This document shows positions 11,701 to 22,780 of a stretch of 64,000 bases of DNA, piece after piece; within the stretch, counting starts at the first letter, position 1, and each line of letters begins with the position of its first letter. Both the position numbers and the translations under genes were made by a program. The notes beneath the pieces were generated by a model, which saw nothing but the letters and a program-made list of their open reading frames with translations, made no database searches and was not told the origin of the DNA. This DNA comes from Hydractinia symbiolongicarpus (lineage: Eukaryota > Cnidaria > Hydrozoa > Anthoathecata > Hydractiniidae): the NCBI RefSeq assembly GCF_029227915.1, contig NC_079884.1:29266001-29330000 (forward strand), in the 5' to 3' direction.

Positions 11701-13462
11701 TTAAGATAAAAAAAATCAGTTTTTACTGTGGGACCAATCCTAGCCGTTTGCGCGCGCTGAAGAAATAGAGACAGTTTCAAATACTACATTTCACTGACTT
11801 TTTAACGGTGCCAGTCCGTTTGAGTTACAACGGTTGCGTCACATATTCGTACCAACATGTATTTGTGATTTTCTTCCAATATTACTAAGTTGTATAGCTT
11901 TTAACAGTGAAACGATTGACTGTGGGAATAAATAGAACTGAGTCTGGACTGTGATCTTATAAATGTGATAAATAAGTCAATTGGTGTCCAAAGAATAACA
12001 TTCTTTTTAATTTGACATGATTGCTGGAATTCAGCGAATACATTAGGCTCTGTGGTAGCGATTCATTTAAAAATTAAGATAAAAAAAATCAGTTTTTACT
12101 GTGGGACCAATCCTAGCCGTTTGCGCGCGCTGAAGAAATAGAGACAGTTTCAAATACTACATTTCACTGACTTTCTAACGGTGTCAGTCCGTTTGAGTTA
12201 CAACGGTTGGGTCACATATTCGTACCAACATGTATTTGGCGATAGTATTCGGATATTACTAGGTTGCATCGCTTTTAACAGTGAAACGCTTGAATGTGGG
12301 ACTTATTTGAACTGATTTTGGACTTTGACTTTATAAATGTGATAAATGAGGCAGTTTGACTACAAGAAATAACATTCTTCTTAATTTGACATGATTGCTG
12401 GAACTCAGCGATTACAGTGGGCGCTGTGGTAGCGCTTTATTAAAAAATTAAGACAAATAAGTCATTTTTTACTGTGGGACCAATTCTAGCTGTTAGCTCG
12501 CGCTGAAGAAATAGAGACAGTTTTAAAAACTACCTTTCATTGACTTTCTAACGGTGTCAATCCGTTTGAGTTACAACGGTTGCGTCACATATTCGTACCA
12601 ACATGTATTTGTGATTTTCTTCCAATATTACTAAGTTGTATAGCTTTTAACAGTAAAACGATTGACTGTGGGAATAAATAGAACTGAGTCTGGACTGTGA
12701 TCTTATAAATGTGATAAATAAGTCAATTGGTGTCCAAAGAATAACATTCTTTTTAATTTGACATGATTGCTGGATTTCAGCGAATACATTAGGCTCTGTG
12801 GTAGCGTTTTATTTAAAAATTTAGATAAATAAGTCTTTTTTTGCTGTTGGACCAATCCTGGCCGTTAGCACGCGCTGAATAAATAGGAACAGTTTCAGAG
12901 ACTACATTTCATTGACTTTCTAGCGGTATAAATCTGTTTGAGTTACAACGGTTCTGTCACATATTCGTACCAACATGTATTTAGCGATAGTATTCGGATA
13001 TTGCTAGGTTGCATCGCTTTTAACAGTGAAACGCTAGACTGTGGGACTTATTTGAACTGACTCTGGACTTTGACCTTATAAATGTGATAAATGAGTCAAT
13101 TGGTGTCCAAAGAATAACATTCTTCTTAATTTGACATGATTGCTGGAATTCAGCGAATACATTAGGCTCTGTGGTAGCGCTTTATTTAAAAAATTAGATA
13201 AATAAGTCTTTTTTTGCTGTGGGACCAATACTGGCCGTTAGCACGCGCTGAATAAATAGGAACAGTTTCAAAGACTACATTTCATTGACTTTCTAGCGGT
13301 ATAAATCTGTTTGAGTTACAACGGTTCTGTCACATATTCGTACCAACATGTATTTACCGATATTATTCGGATATTACTAGATTGCATCGCTTTTAACAGT
13401 GAAACGCTTGACTGTGGGACTTAATTGAACTGATTTTGGACTTTGACCTTGTAAATGTGATA
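8769..13462. repeat. 4,694-bp higher-order repeat, copy 2
   Basis: This is the second direct copy of the 4,694-bp unit. It keeps the 224-bp truncated monomer (10657-10880). Copy-specific changes include GTGGTTAGGCTTTATTT near 9970 in place of GTGGTAGCGCTTTATTT; this change is shared with the partial third copy (near 16154), so the third copy derives at least partly from copy 2. The match ends near 13462, where GATAAATGAAAC replaces the GATAAATGAGGC of the corresponding site near 8770. Confidence 0.87.
10657..10880. repeat. Truncated 224-bp monomer (copy 2)
   Basis: This has the same junction as the monomer at 5963, exactly 4,694 bp downstream. Both also share AACAATGAAACG in place of AACAGTGAAACG just after the junction. 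Confidence 0.9.
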
Positions 13463-14579
13463 AATGAAACAGTTTGACTACAAGAAATAACATTTTTCCT
13501 AATTTGACATAAATGCTGGAACTCAGCGATTACACTGGTCACTGTGGTAGCGCTTTATTACAAAATTAGGATAAATAAGTCATTTTTAACTGTGGGACCA
13601 ATCCTAGCCGGTAGTTCTCGCTGAAGAAATAGAGACAGTTTCACAAACATTTCATTGACTTTCTAGCGGTATAAATCTGTTTGAGTTACAACGGTTCTGT
13701 CACATATTCGTACCAACATGTATTTAGCGATAGTATTCGGATATTACTAGATTGCATCGCTTTTAACAGTGAAACGCTTGACTGTGGGACTTAATTGAAC
13801 TGATTTTGGACTTTGACCTTGTAAATGTGATAAATGAGGCAGTTTGACTACAAGAAATAACATTTTTCTTAATTTGACATGATTGCTGGAACTCAGCGAT
13901 TGCAGTGGGCGCTGTGGTAGCGCTTTATTAAAAAATTAGGACAAATAAGTCATTTTTTCTTGTGGGACCAATCCAAACCGTTAGCTCGCGCTGAAGAAAT
14001 AGAGACAGTTTCAAAAACTACCTTTCATTCACTTTCTAACGGTGTCAATCCGTTTGAGTTACAACGGTTGCGTCACATATTCGCACCAACATGTATTTAG
14101 CGATATTTTTCCGCTACTACTAGGTTCCATCGCTTTTAACAGTGAAACGCTTGACTGTGGGACTTATTTGAACTGATTTTGGACTTTGACCTTATAAATG
14201 TGATAAATGAGGCAGTTTGACTACAAGAAATAACATTCTTCTTAATTTGACATGATTGCTGGAACTCAGCGATTACAGTGGGCGCTGTGGTAGCGCTTTA
14301 TTAAAAAATTAAGACAAATAAGTCATTTTTTACTGTGGGACCAATCCTAGCTGTTAGCTCGCGCTGAAGAAATAGAGACAGTTTTAAAAACTACCTTTCA
14401 TTGACTTTCTAACAGTGTCAATCCGTTTGAGTTACAACGGTTGCGTCACATATTCGTACCAACATGTATTTGTGATTTTCTTCCAATATTACTAAGTTGT
14501 ATAGCTTTTAACAGTGAAACGATTGACTGTGGGAATAAATAGAACTGAATCTGGACTGTGATCTTATAAATGTGATAAA
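13463..14579. repeat. Three monomers between higher-order copies 2 and 3
   Basis: The first two monomers resemble 2960-3700 at an offset of about 10,505 bp; the anchor GCGATTGCAGTGGGCG is at 3391 and 13896. They are followed by one extra B monomer (about 14215-14588) that is absent at the corresponding site near 3705. That insertion changes the offset from 10,505 to 10,877 bp, exactly one monomer. Confidence 0.7.
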
Positions 14580-16985
14580 TAAGTCAATTGGTTTCCAAAG
14601 AATAACATTCTTTTTAATTTGACATGATTGCTGGAATTCAGCGAATACATTAGGCTCTGTGGTAGCGATTCATTTAAAAATTAAGATAAAAAAAATCAGT
14701 TTTTACTGTGGGACCAATCCTAGCCGTTTGCGCGCGCTGAAGAAATAGAGACAGTTTCAAATACTACATTTCACTGACTTTTTAACGGTGCCAGTCCGTT
14801 TGTGTTACAACGGTTGCGTCACATATTCGTACCAACATGTATTTAGCGATAGTATTCGGATATTACTAGGTTGCATCGCTTTTAACAGTGAAACGCTTGA
14901 CTGTGGGACTTATTTGAACTGATTTTGGACTTTGACCTTATAAATGTGATAAATGAGGCAGTTTGACTACAAGAAATAACATTCTTCTTAATTTGACATG
15001 ATTGCGAGAACTCAGCGACTACAGTGGGCGCTGTGGTAGCGCTTTATTAAAAAATTAAGACAAATAAGTCATTTTTTACTGTGGGACCAATCCTAGCTGT
15101 TAGCTCGCGCTGAAGAAATAGAGACAGTTTTAAAAACTACCTTTCATTGACTTTCTAACAGTGTCAATCCGTTTGAGTTACAACGGTTGCGTCACATATT
15201 CGTACCAACATGTATTTGTGATTTTCTTCCAATATTACTAAGTTGTATAGCTTTTAACAGTGAAACGATTGACTGTGGGAATAAATAGAACTGAGTCTGG
15301 ACTGTGATCTTATAAATGTGATAAATAAGTCAATTGGTGTCCAAAGAATAACATTCTTTTTAATTTGACATGATTGCTGGAATTCAGCGAATACATTAGG
15401 CTCTGTGGTAGCGATTCATTTAAAAATTAAGATAAAAAAAATCAGTTTTTACTGTGGGACCAATCCTAGCCGTTTGCGCGCGCTGAAGAAATAGAGACAG
15501 TTTCAAATACTACATTTCACTGACTTTCTAACGGTGTCAGTCCGTTTGAGTTACAACGGTTGGGTCACATATTCGTACCAACGTGTATTTAGCGATAGTA
15601 TTCGGATATTACTAGGTTGCATCGCTTTTAACAGTGAAACGCTTGAATGAGGGACTTATTTGAACTGATTTTGGACTTTGACCTTATAAATGTGATAAAT
15701 GAGGCAGTTTGACTACAAGAAATAACATTCTTCTTTATTTGACATGATTGCTGGAACTCAGCGATTACAGTGGGCGCTGTGGTAGCGCTTTATTAAAAAA
15801 TTAAGACAAATAAGTCATTTTTTACTGTGGGACCAATCCTAGCTGTTAGCTCGCGCTGAAGAAATAGAGACAGTTTTAAAAACTACCTTTCATTGACTTT
15901 CTAACGGTGTCAATCCGTTTGACTTACAACGGTTGCGTCACATATTCGTACCAACATGTATTTGTGATTTTCTTCCAATATTACTAAGTTGTATAGCTTT
16001 TAACAGTAAAACGATTGACTGTGGGAATAAATAGAACTGAGTCTGGACTGTGATCTTATAAATGTGATAAATAAGTCAATTGGTGTCCAAAGAATAACAT
16101 TCTTTTTAATTTGACATGATTGCTGGAATTCAGCGAATACATTAGGCTCTGTGGTTAGGCTTTATTTAAAAATTTAGATAAATAAGTCTTTTTTTGCTGT
16201 GGGACCAATACTGGCCGTTAGCACGCGCTGAATAAATAGGAACAGTTTCAAAGACTAAATTTCATTGACTTTCTAGCGGTATAAATCTGTTTGAGTTACA
16301 ACGGTTCTGTCACATATTCGTACCAACATGTATTTACCGATATTATTCGGATATTACTAGATTGCATCGCTTTTAACAGTGAAACGCTTGACTGTGGGAC
16401 TTAATTGAACTGATTTTGGACTTTGACCTTGTAAATGTGATAAATGAAACAGTTTGACTACAAGAAATAACATTCTTCCTAATTTGACATAAATGCTGGA
16501 ACTCAGCGATTACACTGGTCACTGTGGTAGCGCTTTATTACAAAATTAAGATAAATAAGTCATTTTTAACTGTGGGACCAATCCTAGCCGTTGGCTCGCG
16601 CTGAAGAAATAGAGACAGTTTAAAAAACTACATTTCACTGACTTTCTAACGGTGTCAATCCGTTTGAGTTACAACGGTTGCGTCACATATTTGTACCAAC
16701 ATGTATTTGGTGATTTTCTTCCGATATTACTAAGTTGTATTGCTTTTAACAGTGAAACGATTGACTGTGGGAATAAATAGAACTGATTCTGGCTGTGACC
16801 TTATAAATGTGATAAATGAGTCAATTGGTGTCAAAAGAATAACATTCTTCTTAATTTGACATAATTGCTGGAATTCAGCGAATACATTAGGCTCTGTGGT
16901 AGCGCTTTATTTTAAAATTTAGATAAATAAGTCTTTTTTTGCTGTGATATTACTAGATTGCATCGCTTTTAACAGTGAAACGCTT
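14580..16985. repeat. Partial third copy of the 4.7-kb unit
   Basis: This stretch aligns with 3703-6108 at an offset of 10,877 bp (GCGAGAACTC at 15004; TAAC start 3726 to 14603), and with copy 2 at an offset of 6,183 bp (8821 to 15004, 10758 to 16941). It ends just after the GCTGTGATATT deletion junction. Beyond that the sequence switches to other monomers (GAACTTGTAAATGCGATAAA near 17020). It is therefore a truncated copy, cut at or near the same junction. Confidence 0.82.
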
Positions 16986-17063
16986 GACTGTGGGACTTAA
17001 TTGAACTGATTTTGGACTTTGAACTTGTAAATGCGATAAATGAGCCGGTTTGACTACAAGAAA
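16840..17063. repeat. Truncated 224-bp monomer (copy 3)
   Basis: This has the same GCTGTG/ATATTACTAG junction, but AACAGTGAAACG follows it rather than AACAATG. Downstream sequence no longer matches copies 1 and 2, so the third higher-order copy appears to end inside this monomer. Confidence 0.88.
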
Positions 17064-18040
17064 TAACATTCTTCTTAATTTGACATGATTGCTGGAACTC
17101 AGCGATTACACTGGTCACTGTGGTAGCGCTTTATTACAAAAATAAGATAAACAAGTCATTTTTTACTGCGGGACCAATCCTAGCCGTTGGCTCGCGCTGA
17201 AGAAATAAAGACAGTTTCAAAAACTACATTTCATTTACTTTCTAACGGTGTCAATCCGTTTGAGTTACAACAGTTGCGACACATATTCGTGCCACCATGT
17301 ATTTAGTGATTTTCTTCCGATATTACTAAGTTGTATTGCTTTTCACAGTGAAACGATTGACTGTGGAAATTAACAGAACTGATTTTGGACTTTGACCTTA
17401 TAAATGTGATAAATGAGCCAATTGGTCTCCAAGGAATAACATTCTTTTTAATTTGACATGATTGCTGGTATTCAGCGAATACATTAGGCTCTGTGGTAGC
17501 GCTTTATTTAAAAATTTAGATAAATAAGTCTTTTTTTGCTGTGGGACCAATCCTGGCCGTTAGCACACGCTGAAAAAATAGGAACAGTTTCAAAGACTAC
17601 ATTTCATTGACTTTCTAGCGGTATAAATCTGTTTGAGTTACAACGGTTGTGTCACATATTCATACCAACATGTATTTGGTGATTTTCTTCCAATATTACT
17701 AAGTTGTATAGCTTTTAACAGTGAAACGATTGACTGTGGGAATAAATAGAACTGATTTTGGACTTTGACCTTATAAATGTGATAAATGAGCTAGTTTGAC
17801 TACAAGAAATCACATTCTTCTTAATTTGACATGATGGCTGGAACTCAGCCATTACATTTGGCGCTGTGGTAGCGATTCATTTACAAATTAAGATAAAAAA
17901 ATTAGTTTTTACTGTGGGACCAATCCTAGCCTTTTGCGCGCGCTGAACGAATAGAGACAGTTTCAAATACTACATTTCACTGACTTTCTAATAGTGTCAG
18001 TCCGTTTGAGTTACAACGGTTGCGTCACATATTCGTACCA
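17064..18040. repeat. Mixed B/A/C monomers between higher-order blocks
   Basis: These are normal-length monomers with many private variants, such as TTTCACAGTGAAACG, CTGTGGAAATTAACAG and TTCTAATAGTGTC. They resemble monomers near 42.6-44.2 kb (shared GTACCACCATGTATTTAGTG and GTGGAAATTAACAG), so related older monomers lie about 25 kb apart. Confidence 0.6.
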
Positions 18041-19158
18041 ACATGTATTTAGTGATAGTTTTCGGATATTGCTAGGTTGCATCGCTTTTAACAGTGAAAC
18101 GCTTGACTGTGGGACTTATTTGAACTAATTTTGGACTTTGACCTTATAAATGTGACAATTGAGGCAGTTTGACTACAAGAAATAACATTCTTCTTAATTT
18201 GACATGATTGCTGGAACTCAGCGATTACATTGGCGCTGTGGTAGCGCTTTATTAAAAAATTAAGACAAATAAGTCATTTTTTACTGTGGGACCAATCCTA
18301 GCTGTTAGCTCGCGCTGAAGAGATAGAGACAGTTTCAAAAACTACCTTTCATTGACTTTCTAACGGTGTCAATCCGTTTGAGTTACAACGGTTGCGTCAC
18401 ATATTCGTACCAACATGTATTTGGTGATTTTCTTCTGATATTACTAAGTTGTATTGCTTTTAACAGTGAAACGATTGACTGTGGGAATAAATAGAACTGA
18501 TTCTGGACTGTGACCTTATAAATGTGATAAATGAGCCAATTGGTGTCCAAAGAATAACACTCTTCTTAATTTGATGTGATTGCTGGAATTCAGCGATTAC
18601 ATTAGGCTCTGTGGTAGCGCTTTATTTAAAAATTTAGATAAATAAGTCTTTTTTTGCTGTGGGACCAATCCTGGCCGTTAGCAAACGCTGAATAAATAGG
18701 AACAGTTTCAAAGACTACATTTCATTGACTTTCTAGCGGTATAAATCTGTTTGAGTTACAACGGTTGTGTCACATATTCGTACCAACATGTATTTGGTGA
18801 TTTTCTTCCAATATTACTAAGTTGTATAGCTTTTGACAGTGAAACGATTGACTGTGGGAATTAATAGAACTGATTCTGGACTTTGAACTTATAAATGTGA
18901 TAAATGAGCTAGTTTGACTACAAGAAATAACATTCTTCTTAATTTGACATGATTGCTGGCACTCAGCGATTACACTGGGCGCTGTGGAAGCGCTTTATTA
19001 AAAAATTAAGATAAATAAATCATTTTTTACTGTGGGACCAATCCTAGCCGTTAGCTCGCTCTGAAGAAATAGAGACAGTTTCAAATACTACATTTCATTT
19101 ACTTTCTAACGGTGTCAATCCGTTTGAGTTACAACGGTTGCGTCACATTTTCGTAACA
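18041..19158. repeat. Trimer higher-order repeat, copy 1 (1,118 bp)
   Basis: Three monomers are repeated at an offset of 1,118 bp; the anchor TGTGACAATTGAGGC is at 18151 and 19269. Shared private variants include TTTGATGTGATTGCTGG, AGCAAACGCTGAAT and CTGTGGAAGCGC. The left edge is where CACATATTCGTACC in copy 1 differs from CACATTTTCGTAAC in copy 2. Confidence 0.85.
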
Positions 19159-20290
19159 ACATGTATTTAGTGATAGTTTTCGGATATTGCTAGGTTGCAT
19201 CGCTTTTAACAGTGAAACGCTTGACTGTGGGACTTATTTGAACTAATTTTGGACTTTGACCTTATAAATGTGACAATTGAGGCAGTTTGACTACAAGAAA
19301 TAACATTCTTCTTAATTTGACATGATTGCTGGAACTCAGCGATTACATTGGCGCTGTGGTAGCGCTTTATTAAAAAATTAAGACAAATAAGTCATTTTTT
19401 ACTGTGGGACCAATCCTAGCTGTTAGCTCGCGCTGAAGAGATAGAGACAGTTTCAAAAACTACCTTTCATTGACTTTCTAACGGTGTCAATCCGTTTGAG
19501 TTACAACGGTTGCGTCACATATTCGTACCAACATGTATTTGGTGATTTTCTTCTGATATTACTAAGTTGTATTGCTTTTAACAGTGAAACGATTGACTGT
19601 GGGAATAAATAGAACTGATTCTGGACTGTGACCTTATAAATGTGATAAATGAGCCAATTGGTGTCCAAAGAATAACACTCTTCTTAATTTGATGTGATTG
19701 CTGGAATTCAGCGATTACATTAGGCTCTGTGGTAGCGCTTTATTTAAAAATTTAGATAAATAAGTCTTTTTTTGCTGTGGGACCAATCCTGGCCGTTAGC
19801 AAACGCTGAATAAATAGGAACAGTTTCAAAGACTACATTTCATTGACTTTCTAGCGGTATAAATCTGTTTGAGTTACAACGGTTGTGTCACATATTCGTA
19901 CCAACATGTATTTGGTGATTTTCTTCCAATATTACTAAGTTGTATAGCTTTTGACAGTGAAACGATTGACTGTGGGAATTAATAGAACTGATTCTGGACT
20001 TTGAACTTATAAATGTGATAAATGAGCTAGTTTGACTACAAGAAATAACATTCTTCTTAATTTGACATGATTGCTGGCACTCAGCGATTACACTGGGCGC
20101 TGTGGAAGCGCTTTATTAAAAAATTAAGATAAATAAATCATTTTTTACTGTGGGACCAATCCTAGCCGTTAGCTCGCTCTGAAGAAATAGAGACAGTTTC
20201 AAATACTACATTTCATTTACTTTCTAACGGTGTCAATCCGTTTGAGTTACAACGGTTGCGTCACATTTTCGTAACAACATGTATTTAGTG
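19159..20290. repeat. Trimer higher-order repeat, copy 2
   Basis: This is the second copy of the 1,118-bp trimer, nearly identical to the first. It ends at about GTATTTAGTGAT near 20290, after which copy 1 reads AGTTTTCGG and copy 2 reads ATTTTTCCAATATTACAAAG. Confidence 0.85.
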
Positions 20291-22780
20291 ATATTTTTCC
20301 AATATTACAAAGTTGTATCGCTTTTACCAGTGAAACGATTGACTGTGGGACTTAATTGAACTGATTCTGGAATGTGACCTTATAAATGTGATAAATGAGC
20401 CAATTGGTCTCCAAGGAATAACATTCTTCTTAATTTGACTTGATTGCCAAAACTCAGCGATTACACTTGGCGCTGTGGTAGCAATTCATTTGAAAATTAA
20501 GATAAAAAAATCAGTTTTTACTGTGGGACCAATCCTAGCCGTTAGCGCGCTGAAGAAATAGAGACAGTTTCAAATACTATATTTCACTGACATTCTAAAG
20601 GTGTCAGTCCGTTTGAGTTACAACGGTTGCGTCACACATTCGTACCAACATGTATTTGGTGATTTTCTTCCAATATTACTAAGTTGTATAGCTTTTGACA
20701 GTGAAACGATTGACTGTGGGAATAAATAGAACTGATTCTGGACTTTGAGCTTATAAATGTGATAAATGAGCTAGTTTGACTACAAGAAATAACATTCTTC
20801 TTAATTTGACATGATTGCTGGCACTCAGCGATTACAGTGGGCGCTGTGGTAGCGCTTTATTAAAAAATTAAGATAAATAAATCATTTTTTACTGTGGGAC
20901 CAATCCTAGCCGTTAGCTCGCGCTGAAGAAATAGAGACAGTTTCAAATACTACATTTCATTTACTTTCTAACGGTGTCAATCCGTTTGAGTAACAACGAT
21001 TGCGTCACATATTCGTAACAACATGTATTTAGTGATATTTTTCCAATATTACAAAGTTGTATCGCTTTTACCAGTGAAACGATTGACTGTGGGACTTAAT
21101 TGAACTGATTCTGGAATGTGACCTTATAAATGTGATAAATGAGCCAATTGGTCTCCAAGGAATAACATTCTTCTTAATTTGACTTGATTGCCAAAACTCA
21201 GCGATTACACTTGGCGCTGTGGTAGCGATTCATTTGAAAATTAAGATAAAAAAATCAGTTTTTACTGTGGGACCAATCCTAGCCGTTAGCGCGCTGAAGA
21301 AATAGAGACAGTTTCAAATACTATATTTCACTGACATTCTAACGGTGTCAGTCCGTTTGAGTTACAACGGTTGCGTCACACATTCGTACCAACATGTATT
21401 TGGTGATTTTCTTCCAATATTACTAAGTTGTATAGGTTTTAACAGTGAAACGATTGACTGTGGGAATAAATAGAACTGATTCTGGACTTTGACCTTATAA
21501 ATGTGATAAATGAGCTAGTTTGACTACAAGAAATAACATTCTTCTTAATTTGACATGATTGCTGGAACTCAGCAATTACACTGGGCGCTGTGGTAGCGCT
21601 TTATTAAAAAATTAAGATAAATAAATCATTTTTTACTGTGGGACCAATCCTAGCCGTTAGCTCGCGCTGAAGAAATTGAGACAGTTTCAAAAACTACATT
21701 TCATTTACTTTCTAACGGTGTCAATCTGTTTGAGTTACAACGGTTGCGTCACATATTCGTACCAACATGTATTTAGTGATATTTTTCCGATATTACTAAG
21801 TTGTATCGCTTTTACCAGTGAAACGATTGACTGTGGGACTTAATTGAACTGCTTCTGGAATGTGACCTTATAAATGTGATAAATGAGCCAATTGGTCTCC
21901 AAGGAATAACATTCTTCTTAATTTGACTTGATTGCCGAAACTCAGCGATTACACTTGGCGCTGTGGTAGCGATTCATTTGAAAATTAAGATAAAAAAATC
22001 AGTTTTTACTGTGGGACCAATCCTAGCCGTTAGCGCGCTGAAGAAATAGAGACAGTTTCAAATACTATATTTCACTGAAATTCTAACGGTGTCAGTCCGT
22101 TTGAGTTACAACGGTTGCGTCACACATTCGTACCAACATGTATTTGGTGATTTTCTTCCAATATTACTAAGTTGTATAGGTTTTAACAGTGAAACGATTG
22201 ACTGTGGGACTTAATTGAACTGATTCTGGGATGTGACCTTATAAATGTGATAAATGAGCCAATTGGTCTCCAAGGAATAACATTCTTCTTAATTTGACTT
22301 GATTGCCGAAACTCAGCGATTACACTTGCCGCTGTGGTAGCGATTCATTTAAAAATTAAGATAAAAAAATCAGTTTTTACTGTGGGACCAATCCTAGCCG
22401 TTAGCGCGCTGAAGAAATAGAGACAATTTCAAATACTATATTTCACTGACATTCTAACGGTGTCAGTCCGTTTGAGTTACAACGGTTGCGTCACACATTC
22501 TTACCAACATGTATTTGGTGATTTTCTTCCAATATTACTAAGTTGTATAGGTTTTAACAGTGAAACGATTGACTGTGGGAATAAATAGAACTGATTCTGG
22601 ACTTTGACCTTATAAATGTGATAAATGAGCTAGTTTGACTACAAGAAATAACATTCTTCTTAATTTGACATGATTGCTGGAACTCGGCGATTACACTGGG
22701 CGCTGTGGTAGCGCTTTATTAAAAAATTAAGATAAATAAGTCATTTTTTACTGTGGGGCCAATCCTGGCCGTTAGCACGC
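20291..22780. repeat. 744-bp dimer tract (B-C alternation)
   Basis: B and C monomers mostly alternate here, giving a two-monomer period. The private variant TTACAAAGTT occurs at 20305 and 21049, exactly 744 bp apart, and matching C monomers follow each. A third, more altered dimer starts near 21770. Around 22150 a B monomer is skipped, so two C monomers are adjacent (21907 and 22278). Confidence 0.78.
21907..22277. repeat. Representative subtype C monomer (371 bp)
   Basis: Diagnostic features are TTGACTTGATTGCCGAAACT, ACACTTGGCGCTGTGG, GTAGCGATTCATTTG, AAGATAAAAAAATCAGTTTT, and a shortened CCGTTAGCGCGCTGAAG that lacks the two extra bases of the B form (GCTCGCGCTG). It is preceded by TTGGTCTCCAAGGAATAAC, which regularly announces C monomers. 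C monomers dominate about 20-46 kb. Related four-A-longer forms (GATAAAAAAAATCAG) occur in the 3.7-15.5 kb blocks. Confidence 0.8.
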
